The notes beneath the pieces were generated by a model. The model worked only from the letters and a program-made list of their open reading frames with translations, had not been told where the DNA came from and searched no databases. DNA of 64,000 nucleotides from JBEBVQ01 sp964527735. Lineage in GTDB: Bacteria > Bacteroidota > Bacteroidia > Chitinophagales > Chitinophagaceae. A program made the translations under genes and the position numbers. This document shows, one piece after another, positions 44,024 through 52,957 of the stretch (positions are counted from its first letter, which is position 1; each line of letters begins with the position of its first letter). The stretch lies in the NCBI GenBank assembly GCA_964527735.1, contig CAZGPG010000018.1:13114-77113 (forward strand), given 5' to 3'.

Positions 44024-46021
44024 ATGATTCGTTTACCGGTAAAACGGCTGCAGCATTGGGCCTGTGTGCTCATAATAACGGGCCTGGCTTGTTGCTGTGC
44101 GGGTATAAAGTCAATGGCTACTCCCGGCGAGGGCAGTAAACAATATAGCTTCAGCGATAAAAATGATATCCGTACACTGATAGCAGAAGCCCGCTCGCTC
44201 GCGTTGCTCGGCTATCACGACAGCTCTATGCAGATATACCGGCGGATACTGGAACGGAGCATCCTTATTCATTACAAATATGGCATTGCACGCAGCATGA
44301 CCAATCTGGGTAATGCAGAAGCACATCTGAACAATACTTCCCGCGCCATGGATTATTTTAATGGCGCACTGAATTACTGCGACACTACAGATGAAACGAG
44401 GAGCCTGATCGCTGCTATTTATAACAACAAGGCAAACATTTATTTTCTCTGGGGTGATAATGAGCAGGCCGTCCGGATGCTTATGAATGCCATGTATTTC
44501 AGGAGCCGTTTCCCATCGGAAATATCACTCAGCTCTATTTATATCAACCTGTCGAATATTCTCAATTTGATGGGGCGATATGAGCAGGCGCTTCGATACC
44601 TGGAAAAAGCAGAGGCAGAAGCAATCCACACCGAAGACCCGGTAGCGCTGGCAAATACTTATCATGGTAAAGGCTCCATTTACATCAGCTTGCAGCAATG
44701 GGGGATGGCAAAGGAATATATGGAAAAGGCTATCCGGGCCGGTAAGGCCGGCCGTTATAACGATATTGTGTATTCCGCTATTGTAAATCTGGCTTCCATC
44801 GCATTGGGGGAACATCGCCCTCACGAGGCCATCAGCTATATTAATGAAGCAAACGCCCTTGATGCCGATGCTTCCCCGTATTACCGGATAGGTGCATTAA
44901 ATGCACTGGGGAAGGCTTATCTGGAACTTGGCCGGTTTGCTGAGGCCGAAGAGCACGTAAAAAAAGCATTGGCGCTCTCCCACAGCTTTAATTCTACACG
45001 GAACCTGATCGAGACGCATCAATTGATGCATGAGCTATACCTGAAAAAAGGAGATTACCGTAGTGCATACCTGCATCTTTATGAAGAGAAAAAGATATCA
45101 GACAGTCTGAATAATGAAAAGAATGCAACCGCGCTGATGCAGGTGGAGTCGCGGTACCGTTCTGCACGAAAGGATCAGGAAATGGCAAACACGATGTTGT
45201 TGGTCAACCGTCAGCAGTCCGGGATCAAGATACGGAATATCTGGATCGGGATATCTGTGTCCGGGTTGCTGATCTCTACCGTGATCATTTTCCTGCTCCG
45301 GAGAAACTATAAGCATAAGCAGGCGCTGGAGCAGGAACGTGTGCAGCATTTGCTCCGTCAGCAGGCACTCAACGAAATGAAAGCGGTTATTGATACGGAA
45401 GAAAAAGAGCGAAGCCGTATTGCACGGGATCTGCATGATGGTATCATGATCCAGTTCTCTACGGTAAAAATGAACTTATCATCGCTCCTGGGCAGCAATG
45501 AGGAAATACTGCACAAAGAATCACTCCGCCCGCACATTATACAGCTCGACAAAGCGACCCAGTCGCTGCGGAAGGCGGCGCATCACCTGATGCCCGATAT
45601 GCTGCTGGAAGAAGGATTGGCCGAAGCCGTGTATTATTTCCTCAACAACCTGAAGAAAGAAGTCCCTTTTACTATCACTTATGAGCAGCTCGATAAGATC
45701 CCCAGATTCGGGGTACAGTTTGAGCTGGCGGTCTATCGTATCATCCAGGAGCTGATGCAAAACATCATTAAACATGCCCGCGCTACGGAAGCATTTGTGC
45801 AATTGAGCTATAGCAACCATCAGCTTGGTATTGATGTGGAAGATAATGGCATCGGCTTGCCCTCCGGTAATGCAGAAAAAATGAATGAAGGCACGGGACT
45901 TAAGAGTATAGAATCAAGAATGATTGCATTAAACGGCAGTATCCGCATTCAGAGTAACGGACGTGGTACGAGCGTGAGCCTTGAGTTCACCACCGATGCC
46001 CCGGTGCTGTATCCGGAATGA
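44024..46021 (+). CDS. TPR-containing sensor histidine kinase (second copy)
   Basis: 665 residues. The N-terminus has a signal-like segment with a Cys cluster (VLIITGLACCCAG), which could be a lipoprotein-type or cleavable signal. TPR repeats fill about 45-385 (RSMTNLGNAEAHLNNTSRAMDYF, INLSNILNLMGRYEQALRYLEKAE, LGKAYLELGRFAEAEEHVKKAL). The transmembrane helix is near 408-428 (IGISVSGLLISTVIIFLL). The kinase core has His471 in ARDLHDGIMIQFSTVK and the ATPase boxes QELMQNIIKHARATE, DNGIGL and GTGLKSI. Same layout as the kinase at 23702, so the two are paralogues. It should pair with the regulator 48 bases downstream. Confidence 0.94.
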   Translation: MIRLPVKRLQHWACVLIITGLACCCAGIKSMATPGEGSKQYSFSDKNDIRTLIAEARSLALLGYHDSSMQIYRRILERSILIHYKYGIARSMTNLGNAEAHLNNTSRAMDYFNGALNYCDTTDETRSLIAAIYNNKANIYFLWGDNEQAVRMLMNAMYFRSRFPSEISLSSIYINLSNILNLMGRYEQALRYLEKAEAEAIHTEDPVALANTYHGKGSIYISLQQWGMAKEYMEKAIRAGKAGRYNDIVYSAIVNLASIALGEHRPHEAISYINEANALDADASPYYRIGALNALGKAYLELGRFAEAEEHVKKALALSHSFNSTRNLIETHQLMHELYLKKGDYRSAYLHLYEEKKISDSLNNEKNATALMQVESRYRSARKDQEMANTMLLVNRQQSGIKIRNIWIGISVSGLLISTVIIFLLRRNYKHKQALEQERVQHLLRQQALNEMKAVIDTEEKERSRIARDLHDGIMIQFSTVKMNLSSLLGSNEEILHKESLRPHIIQLDKATQSLRKAAHHLMPDMLLEEGLAEAVYYFLNNLKKEVPFTITYEQLDKIPRFGVQFELAVYRIIQELMQNIIKHARATEAFVQLSYSNHQLGIDVEDNGIGLPSGNAEKMNEGTGLKSIESRMIALNGSIRIQSNGRGTSVSLEFTTDAPVLYPE

Positions 46022-46069
46022 TTTGTTCCGGATTCTTTTGGGTATATTTATGATGTCAACTACCGCTTC

Positions 46070-46726
46070 GTGCCCATCAGCATATTTATCACCGACGATC
46101 ATCCGCTGGCCATTACCGGTCTGATGAACATGCTGCTGCCCTACAGGCACATCAGCGTTACCGGCACTTTTGTATCCGGAGACGCGCTTCTTGAAGGACT
46201 GAAGAAAGAGCAGCCGGATATACTGCTGCTGGATATACTGCTTCCGGATATAAATGGAAAGGAGCTTGCACAACTCATTACTACCACTTATCCGGACATC
46301 CGGATAATCGCTATCACAAGCCTGGATGCGCCGACGCATGTAAAGTCTATGATGCGTAACGGGTGCAAAGGTTTTCTGCTCAAAAACATAGACCAGTCTA
46401 CGTTGGTGGAAGCTATTGATACGGTATATAAGGGAGGAGAATATATAGAATCTTCGCTGAAGGAGCAGATGCTGGGTAATATTCTGAATTTCAGGAAAAG
46501 AATGGAAACCGAAGGGAGCGAAAAGCTCAAAGCGCCGCGACTTACTAATCGTGAAAAGGATGTGCTTGATCTGATCGTAAAGGAATACAGCAACCAGGAA
46601 ATAGCTGATCAACTATACCTGAGTATCCGCACTGTGGAAAGACACAGATTTAACCTGATGCGGAAGTTTGATGCCAAAAGTCCGATCGGCCTGCTGAAAT
46701 CGGCGATAGAGTTGGGCCTTGTGTGA
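46070..46726 (+). CDS. NarL/FixJ-type response regulator (second copy)
   Basis: 218 residues, with a GTG start at 46070; no in-frame ATG lies upstream (ATGATG at 46050 is out of frame). Receiver domain: ITDDHP, phosphoacceptor Asp55 in ILLLDILLPD, ITSLDAP, Lys in FLLKNID. LuxR-type helix-turn-helix about 150-212 (LTNREKDVLDLIVKEYSNQEIAD, RTVERHRFNLMRKFD). Closely parallel to the regulator at 25740, also Asp55 and similar length, which marks a duplicated signalling module. It is the end of a two-gene transcript with the TPR kinase and converges with the deaminase gene. Confidence 0.94.
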   Translation: MPISIFITDDHPLAITGLMNMLLPYRHISVTGTFVSGDALLEGLKKEQPDILLLDILLPDINGKELAQLITTTYPDIRIIAITSLDAPTHVKSMMRNGCKGFLLKNIDQSTLVEAIDTVYKGGEYIESSLKEQMLGNILNFRKRMETEGSEKLKAPRLTNREKDVLDLIVKEYSNQEIADQLYLSIRTVERHRFNLMRKFDAKSPIGLLKSAIELGLV

Positions 46727-46754
46727 GCAACAGGGTTATAAAGATCAAAGGTTT

Positions 46755-47237
46755 TCAATAAGCAATGCGGTCTTCCCGCTTCTTCCAGTCTTCAAATACA
46801 CGGATCGCCTCATCCCTGCCGAGCATAGTCATAGGAATGATCCGCCGATCCACAGGCGCTTTCAATTCTTCATAGATCAGGTTGTCGTCAAAGCCTATTG
46901 CAGCGGCATCGGTACGGGTATTTGCAAAATAGACGGTACGCGGGCGTGCCCAGTAGATGGCGCCCAGGCACATAGGGCAAGGCTCACAGGAGGTATATAT
47001 TTCGCAGTCGTGTAGCTGGTATTGTCCTATATGGCTGCAGGCATCCCTGATTGCCACTACTTCTGCATGTGCGGTGGGGTCGTTGGTAGCGGCAACACGG
47101 TTCCAGCCCCGCCCGATGATTTTATCGTGCTGTACAATAATACAGCCGAAGGGTCCTCCTTCGGCTGCGTTATCAAGACTTTTCCGGCTCAGCTCAATGG
47201 CTGCACGCATAAAATTTATTTCACGTTGCTGCTGCAT
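46755..47237 (-). CDS. Zinc-dependent nucleoside/guanine deaminase
   Basis: 160 residues. The CMP/dCMP-deaminase-type zinc site is complete: His57-Ala-Glu59 in DPTAHAEVVAIRDA and Pro86-Cys87-Pro-Met-Cys90 in SCEPCPMCLGAI. The overall pattern (AAEGGPFGCIIV, IGRGWNRV) is closest to guanine deaminases of the GuaD type, which convert guanine to xanthine, rather than to the tRNA deaminase TadA; the exact substrate is inferred. It lies 6 bases upstream on the other side of the DUF2723 gene's stop, in the same direction, so the two may be co-transcribed. Confidence 0.88.
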   Translation of the reverse strand: MQQQREINFMRAAIELSRKSLDNAAEGGPFGCIIVQHDKIIGRGWNRVAATNDPTAHAEVVAIRDACSHIGQYQLHDCEIYTSCEPCPMCLGAIYWARPRTVYFANTRTDAAAIGFDDNLIYEELKAPVDRRIIPMTMLGRDEAIRVFEDWKKREDRIAY

Positions 47238-47243
47238 GATTGC

Positions 47244-50200
47244 TTAACGTTGCTGCTGCAGCACATGAGGGCCCATGGACTTGCTGATCTTTTCGGCAAG
47301 CCCTTGTACTTTTTGTTCCAGTTCTTTACCGTAAGCTTCGTCGCCTCCGCTAAAGGCAAGTCCGCCGATGGCATTAATGATGCCCAGGTTACGCTGTACG
47401 TCACTGACCATCACTTCCCGCCTGCTTTCACTCAGGCTTAATATCCAGTTGATATCGGCTTCGAGATTTTTGACGAACTGCTTGCTCACCCTTCTGCCGC
47501 CTTCTTTATCGCCGATATTGTAATACCCCATCGCCATGAAATAGGCAGAAGGATCAAAGCCGCCGATCATGTACGGGTTGTACGCGTAGGCTTCCTGGGT
47601 AATGGAGGAGTCTACATGATCGAGGAGTTTTTTGGCATCTTCCTTGCGTCCTGCGCGGGCAAGTTCTTCTGCGATGCGCGGGGCATTGTTGCGATACGCA
47701 GTAAACATGATGCGGTTCTTCTCGTCAAAATATACATCATGGCGTTCTCCGCCGCCCCATTTATAATTCATGAACAGGTCGTAGCTTTTGTCTACATCTA
47801 CAAACCCGATATCCTGCCTGCCTGTACCACCGGCGCCGAAGTGTTTGTAAGGCACGAGCCTGTAAACAATACCTTCGAGCTTCAGATAATCCTGCATACC
47901 CTGGTAATTATCACCGGGTAGGCCGCCGCCGAAATATATGGGGCGTTTCCATCCCTGCTGCGCTATTGCAGCTACGATGTTCATTACGGCAAGGTCATCC
48001 TTGTATGCGGCATCTTTACCGAGATTGAATCTCATTTCATTGATGACCCGGCCTGTATCTTCAGCGTTCAGTAATCCCTCAGCTACCAGCTCGTTTTTAG
48101 ACAGGGAGGGCACAAAGAAATTTTTGGTCGGGATATAGTTTACATATTCTCCGCTGCGGGTTTGAAGCTGGCTGCTTTTGTTCTCATCAATGATGAAGTT
48201 GCAGACGTCCACCAGGCTGATGTATTTATCCTGGGGAACAGCAGGATTGTTGTAGTAGGCGAGCCCGTTCCGGCGGTCTCCGATGTATTTGTCGCGGGTC
48301 CAGATCATGGGTACGGGATCTGCATCATTGATCTTGTAATTGAGCTGATCAATATACCAGTCAATACCCAGCAGGCTCAGGTTAATAACGCGTACGTCTG
48401 TGCGGATACCTTCCACTTCCTGGAGATACCAGAGTGGGTATGTATCATTGTCGCCAAAGGTGAACAGAATGGCATTGGGCGCACAGGATTGCAGCGTATT
48501 CAATGCAGATGCATGGGCCAGTGTTTTTTTGGACCGGTCATGATCATCCCACTCCACTTTAGCCATCAGTGCGGGCACAGCGAGCAGGCAAATGGCAACC
48601 GTCAGGAATGCGCCGGCTTTTCCTTTTATGGCTCTTTGCATCCATTGCTGCGCCATCAGCACGCCAAGCCCGATCCAGATGGCAAACGCATAGGTAGAAC
48701 CGGCATAGGCATAATCGCGTTCGCGTGGCTGAATGGGCGTGTTGTTCAGGAACATCACCACCGCAATGCCTGTGAAGAAAAAGAGCAGCATCACGATGAA
48801 GGCGTCTTTCCGGTGCTGGTTGAAGTGGAGCACCATACCCATGATACCGAGTATTAGCGGCAGGAAATAAAGCTCGTTCCTGGCTTTATTGTTTCCATAT
48901 CCGTCTCCCAGCTTATCCAGGTCGCCTACGCGCGCTTTGTCCAGGAATTTGATACCCGAGATCCAGTTGCCTGCGCGCGGCTCGCCTTGGCCTTCCACGT
49001 CATTCTGGCGGCCGGCGTAATTCCACATAAAGTAGCGCCACCACATCCAGTTTACCTGGTATTTAAAGAAAAATTTGAAGTTGTCTGCGGAAGTAGGATC
49101 TTCATTTGGTCCCAGGTTGAGATAGTTCCTGTAGAAAGCCGCGTGGTTGGGATTATTGCTGCTCCAGATACGGGGAAAGAACCGCATCCCCGAAGGATCG
49201 AATACGGGGTCGGGCTTGGAGCCCACGACTACATACCTGTCTTTACCGTTTTCGGTTTTCACAGCATCATACAGTTTGCCGCGCTCCTTATAATCAACAA
49301 CGGGCGTATTGAAATCCGGACCCCAGAGCAAAGGTTGCTGGCCGAACTGCTCACGGTTCACATAAGACAGGAAGCGATCCGCATTGTCAGGATTGGTCAT
49401 GTCTACGGCTACGTCCGCACGGGAACGGATCACCGGAGCAAAATAGCTGGTAAAGCCGATAAGCACAAACATCAGGCAAAGCATACCTGTATGGAGCAGG
49501 TAGTAATTTTTTCTGCGGGCATAGATCAGGGTCCCGATTACTGCACCGGCGATCAGCAGCAGCGCGAATACAGCCCCGGTATCGAATGGAAGTCCGAATC
49601 CGTTGACGAACATGAACTCAAACTTGAACGCCAGCCAGGGAATTCCCTGAATGACGCCGAACTGCACCAGCGCCAGTAGCGCACACCCGATGAGGAAGGC
49701 AGCAATGCCGCCTCTCACTGTAGGTTGGTAACGTTTGAAATAGTAAACCATTGCCAGGGCAGGGATCGTAAGCAGGTTCAGCAGGTGGACGCCGATAGAC
49801 AGGCCCATCATATAGGCGATGAATACCAGCCAGCGGTCTGCGTATTTATTATCCGCCATATCTTCCCATTTGAGAATAGCCCAGAATACGAGCGCTGTAA
49901 AGAAGGAAGAAGTGGCGTATACTTCCGCTTCCACGGCAGAAAACCAGAAAGTATCGGAGAATGTATAGGCAAGCGCGCCTACAAGGCCGGCGCCCATCAC
50001 GAGGAAGAGCTGGATGCCTTCAGGCCCCTTTTTATCGCCGGATATCACCAGCTTACGTGCCATATGGGTGATCGTCCAGAAGAGGAAGAGGATCGTAAGA
50101 CCGCTTACCAGGGCGGAAAATGCGTTGATCACCGCCGCTACATTTTCTGAAGGACCGGCAGTAAATACATTCCCACCCGCCAAAAGGCCAAAGATGCGTT

Positions 50201-50378
50201 GCAGCAACATGAAGAACGGAGCGCCGGGGGAGTGACCCACCTCTACTTTATAAGCGCAGGCAATAAATTCTCCGCAATCCCAGAAGCTGACGGTAGGCTC
50301 CATCGTCAGCAGGTAGATGATAAATGCGAAGATGCCGGTAGCCCATCCGAGGATGTTATTAATGTTGCGATAACTCAT
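47244..50378 (-). CDS. DUF2723 multi-pass membrane protein (TMEM260-like)
   Basis: 1044 residues from the ATG with codon at 50378-50376 (MSYRNINNILGW); an in-frame start at 50408 adds ten residues. The N-terminal half is strongly hydrophobic, with roughly ten or more membrane helices, and begins with the family signature LTMEPTVSFWDCGEFIACAYKVEVGHSPGAPFF. Further helices lie to about residue 590. The C-terminal half is soluble (TFGDNDTYPLWYLQEVEGIRTDVRVINLSLLG; GWKRPIYFGGGLPGD). The human homologue TMEM260 is reported to be a protein O-mannosyltransferase, so a role in glycosylating surface or secreted proteins is plausible. In this window it would have many T9SS targets. A promoter lies at 50432-50461. 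Confidence 0.9.
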   Translation of the reverse strand: MSYRNINNILGWATGIFAFIIYLLTMEPTVSFWDCGEFIACAYKVEVGHSPGAPFFMLLQRIFGLLAGGNVFTAGPSENVAAVINAFSALVSGLTILFLFWTITHMARKLVISGDKKGPEGIQLFLVMGAGLVGALAYTFSDTFWFSAVEAEVYATSSFFTALVFWAILKWEDMADNKYADRWLVFIAYMMGLSIGVHLLNLLTIPALAMVYYFKRYQPTVRGGIAAFLIGCALLALVQFGVIQGIPWLAFKFEFMFVNGFGLPFDTGAVFALLLIAGAVIGTLIYARRKNYYLLHTGMLCLMFVLIGFTSYFAPVIRSRADVAVDMTNPDNADRFLSYVNREQFGQQPLLWGPDFNTPVVDYKERGKLYDAVKTENGKDRYVVVGSKPDPVFDPSGMRFFPRIWSSNNPNHAAFYRNYLNLGPNEDPTSADNFKFFFKYQVNWMWWRYFMWNYAGRQNDVEGQGEPRAGNWISGIKFLDKARVGDLDKLGDGYGNNKARNELYFLPLILGIMGMVLHFNQHRKDAFIVMLLFFFTGIAVVMFLNNTPIQPRERDYAYAGSTYAFAIWIGLGVLMAQQWMQRAIKGKAGAFLTVAICLLAVPALMAKVEWDDHDRSKKTLAHASALNTLQSCAPNAILFTFGDNDTYPLWYLQEVEGIRTDVRVINLSLLGIDWYIDQLNYKINDADPVPMIWTRDKYIGDRRNGLAYYNNPAVPQDKYISLVDVCNFIIDENKSSQLQTRSGEYVNYIPTKNFFVPSLSKNELVAEGLLNAEDTGRVINEMRFNLGKDAAYKDDLAVMNIVAAIAQQGWKRPIYFGGGLPGDNYQGMQDYLKLEGIVYRLVPYKHFGAGGTGRQDIGFVDVDKSYDLFMNYKWGGGERHDVYFDEKNRIMFTAYRNNAPRIAEELARAGRKEDAKKLLDHVDSSITQEAYAYNPYMIGGFDPSAYFMAMGYYNIGDKEGGRRVSKQFVKNLEADINWILSLSESRREVMVSDVQRNLGIINAIGGLAFSGGDEAYGKELEQKVQGLAEKISKSMGPHVLQQQR

Positions 50379-50431
50379 TGGTAATAAATTTATTTTCTTT
50401 AAACACAACGTGCCGTAGCATTCGTCGGCGA

Positions 50432-50461
50432 CAAAAATAGAAAAATAGCTTAATCTTCAAA
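50432..50461 (-). promoter_or_regulatory. Promoter of the DUF2723 gene
   Basis: On the minus strand TTTG (50461-50458), an 18-base spacer and TATTTTTG (50439-50432) match the Bacteroidota pattern. The transcript would start near 50425, a short leader before the start at 50378. Confidence 0.72.
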
Positions 50462-50582
50462 GAAAAGGAATTGCATTTAACAAGCCTTAATGTAACAGGC
50501 GGCATTAAAAAGGAGACTGTTTTAAAAAAGTCAACGGTGTTATCCTGAACTTTAATTCGCCGTTGGCGCAATCATCCGGCAA

Positions 50583-50701
50583 TGACACATCCCTCTCTCA
50601 TCTCCCTTCTACGGGAGACGACTGTCTCGTTGTGCATACCATGCTTACATCCGGGAACGATGTGATCGTCCCCCGTTGAAGGGGGAGTGAGGGGGATGTA
50701 A
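50583..50701. repeat. Imperfect inverted repeat in a 475-bp gene-free region
   Basis: The region 50409-50884 has no convincing gene. ACATCCCTCTCTCATCTCCC with TTCTACGGGAGACGA (50587-50622) is complementary, with several mismatches, to CCCCGTTGAAGGGGGAGTGA and GGGGGATGT (50671-50699), about 35 bases in each arm. The layout looks like a decayed palindromic element of the intergenic-repeat type. I see no flanking duplication. Confidence 0.45.
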
Positions 50702-50757
50702 CAGACCTCGAATGATCGAAAACCTGTTACCGGACCCCATGTGTCATTGGCACGAAG

Positions 50758-50801
50758 AAAGGATCCCAGGTAATACGGACACGCATTATATGGGATCCTT
50801 T
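50758..50801 (-). terminator. Hairpin downstream of the OmpA-family gene
   Basis: AAAGGATCCCA (50758-50768) and TGGGATCCTTT (50791-50801) are exact complements around a 22-base loop. It lies 84 bases past the stop of the minus-strand OmpA-like gene (50885). The end AAAGG on the RNA is followed by few Ts, so it could instead be a small palindromic element. Confidence 0.4.
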
Positions 50802-50884
50802 CCAGAATCGGGTTCGGGACAAACTACTAACGGCCCCGACAATACTCACCTTGTCATTACCGGATGATTTGCGTCGCAGGTTAT

Positions 50885-51751
50885 TTATTTGTTTTCATTT
50901 TCATTACCCGGAGCCTTCTCGATCAATTCCATGAATTGATCCAGCTTGGGCGTAATGATGATCTGGGTACGCCTGTTCCGGGCCTTTCCGCTTTCGGTGG
51001 CATTGCTGGCTATAGGATTGTATTCGCCCCGGCCGCCTGCAGTGAGGCGCTTGGGGTCCACCCCATGATTGTTCTGTAATGCCTGGACTACCGAAGAAGC
51101 ACGCAACGTACTCAAATCCCAGTTGTTCCGGATGTTGGGCCGGGAAATGGGTACGTCATCCGTATTACCTTCGATCAGTACATCGTAATCGCGATAGTCT
51201 TTGATGATCTTGGCAATTTTGCTCAAAGTTGCTCCGGCCTGCTCGGATATTTCATAGCTGCCGGATTTATACAGCATGTTGTCTGAAAGTGAGATATATA
51301 CAACCCCTTTCAGCACCTGCACGTCTACATCCTGTAATTCTTCGCGGCTGAGCGAGCGGGTCAGGTTGTTGGTCAGCAGCATATTGAGCGAATCGCTTTT
51401 GTTCTTGGCGGCGATAAGATGCTGGATGTATTGGTTGGAGGATTTGATCTCGTCCACCAGCTTGGAAATATTTACATTGCCCTGGCTCGTCGAAGTGAGA
51501 CATTTGTCCAGTGCAGTCTGCAGTGCAGACAGGTTAGATCGTTCGGAGGCCAGCTGATCTTCCAGGCTGTTGATCCTCGTTTTTGAGGCAGAAAGCTCAC
51601 CCTGGCATTCCTGATTTTTCGTATTCAGTTCACGCGCTCTTTGCTGAAGCTGATTGTGGCTCGATTGGAGTTGTTTGTATTTTTTCTGGCTGACACAGCC
51701 GCTTCCTATTAATGCCGCCATTACAGCGATCGTCAAAACATTCTGTTTCAT
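50885..51751 (-). CDS. OmpA-family lipoprotein with coiled coil
   Basis: 288 residues. A lipoprotein signal peptide ends at the lipobox IGSGC (Cys19). A long coiled coil covers about 25-100 (KQLQSSHNQLQQRARELNTKNQ; LEDQLASERSNLSALQ). The OmpA-type peptidoglycan-binding domain lies about 150-275 (SYEISEQAGATLSKIAKIIKDY, GNTDDVPISRPNI, NWDLSTLRASSVVQAL, LTAGGRGEYNP, NRRTQIIITP). It therefore probably links the outer membrane to peptidoglycan from the periplasmic side. An 8-bp inverted repeat upstream (51827-51849) may be an operator. The gene is divergent from an RprY-like regulator. Confidence 0.93.
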   Translation of the reverse strand: MKQNVLTIAVMAALIGSGCVSQKKYKQLQSSHNQLQQRARELNTKNQECQGELSASKTRINSLEDQLASERSNLSALQTALDKCLTSTSQGNVNISKLVDEIKSSNQYIQHLIAAKNKSDSLNMLLTNNLTRSLSREELQDVDVQVLKGVVYISLSDNMLYKSGSYEISEQAGATLSKIAKIIKDYRDYDVLIEGNTDDVPISRPNIRNNWDLSTLRASSVVQALQNNHGVDPKRLTAGGRGEYNPIASNATESGKARNRRTQIIITPKLDQFMELIEKAPGNENENK

Positions 51752-52100
51752 AAGCGTTTTTTTAATGAAGTTTTTTAACTATTAATGATCGGGGTTCATT
51801 AATGATATGCACAAATTACAATATAAATGGTATACAATAACTATACCATCATTTTTAATTAATAATTGAATTTGACAGTGTGCCTGTTTGCAAAATTATT
51901 ACCCTCCATTGGCTCATTTCCAAATTCTCAAATTAAATTGGCCACACCGGTATTTTCAGAAGATTTTTATCGTTATGTTTGTCTTAATATTGGGTCTTCC
52001 CGTTTCAGGCATCATCCGGAGCTGCGGCTTGGCATTGTTTATGTAGCGGGAACATAGTGAGAAAGTTATTTTATTTATTCCCAAAGACTCATTTTTTCTA
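51752..52100. promoter_or_regulatory. Divergent AT-rich control region with an 8-bp inverted repeat
   Basis: 349 bp between the OmpA-like lipoprotein gene and the RprY-like regulator. ATGGTATA-CAATAAC-TATACCAT (51827-51849) is a perfect inverted repeat, a shape common for transcription-factor sites. ATTAATGAT occurs twice (51781-51789 and 51798-51806). A copy of the AT-rich CAAATT repeat lies near 51910-51930. I found no full TAnnTTTG element on either strand. Confidence 0.4.
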
Positions 52101-52802
52101 ATGGAAAAAGAAAAATATAAAGTACTGCTTGTTGAAGACGATACCAACTTCGGGCAGGTATTGAAAAATTATCTGGAACTGAATGACTTCGTGGTAGAGC
52201 TCGCACGCGACGGTATACTCGGTCTGGCCGCCTTCCGCCGTGAAAAGTTTGACATATGTCTGCTGGACGTGATGATGCCCAATATGGACGGATTCACGCT
52301 TGCGGAAGAGATCCGGAATGTAGACCCGGATATTCCCCTGTTTTTCCTTTCTGCCAAAAGCATGAAAGAGGACATCCTGGGCGGGTACAAGCTGGGTGCG
52401 GACGATTATATCACCAAACCTTTCGATAGCGAAGTGCTGCTGCATAAGATCCGCGCTGTGCTCAAACGCAACCAGGAGCTGCAGGAAAAGCAACATGCAC
52501 AGGTAGAATGGCAGATCGGCTCCTATCACTTCAACAGCAAGCTTCGTACACTTGAGATCAACGGGCAGGCACAGACGCTTTCTCCCAAAGAGAATGAACT
52601 GCTGACCATGCTCTGCGAATATAAAAATGATCTGCTGCCGCGTGAGACTGCTCTGAAACGTATCTGGGGCAGCGATACTTACTTCAACGGAAGAAGCATG
52701 GATGTTTATATTGCCAAGCTCCGTAAATATCTCAAGCAGGACAGCAGTGTGGAGATCGTGAACATTCATGGGAACGGCTTCCGCCTGGTAGTACCGGAGT
52801 GA
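52101..52802 (+). CDS. OmpR-family response regulator, RprY-like
   Basis: 233 residues. Receiver domain (1-120): VEDDTN, phosphoacceptor Asp56 in ICLLDVMMPNMDG, SAKS and Lys in YITKPFD. Winged-helix DNA-binding domain about 135-233 (LTLSPKENELLTML-type helix, RETALKRIW, RSMDVYIAKLRKYL, NIHGNGFRLVVPE). The sequence is close in style to RprY, the conserved regulator of Bacteroidota that pairs with RprX. No kinase gene lies next to it, so it is an orphan here; the partner must be elsewhere. It is transcribed away from the OmpA-like gene and followed by a 71-bp hairpin region. Confidence 0.92.
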   Translation: MEKEKYKVLLVEDDTNFGQVLKNYLELNDFVVELARDGILGLAAFRREKFDICLLDVMMPNMDGFTLAEEIRNVDPDIPLFFLSAKSMKEDILGGYKLGADDYITKPFDSEVLLHKIRAVLKRNQELQEKQHAQVEWQIGSYHFNSKLRTLEINGQAQTLSPKENELLTMLCEYKNDLLPRETALKRIWGSDTYFNGRSMDVYIAKLRKYLKQDSSVEIVNIHGNGFRLVVPE

Positions 52803-52836
52803 TTAATTAGTCAATTTGAAAATTTGAGAATTTGAA

Positions 52837-52907
52837 AATGTGACAAATGTGTTGAATGTGACGAATGTGTTTATCACATTTCCCACATTCAACACATTTG
52901 TCACATT
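52837..52907. repeat. Hairpin with perfect 24-bp arms after the response-regulator gene
   Basis: The 24 bases 52837-52860 (AATGTGACAAATGTGTTGAA...) are exactly complementary to 52884-52907. The 23-base centre holds a further AATGTG/CACATT pair. It follows a unit of the AT-rich TTGAAAAT family (52811-52840). Lying between two plus-strand genes, it may act as a terminator-like structure, but no T run follows. Confidence 0.8.
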
Positions 52908-52957
52908 CCCTACATGCTTAAATCCAAGTAACTTAGCGGCCTGATATTTTACTGCCC

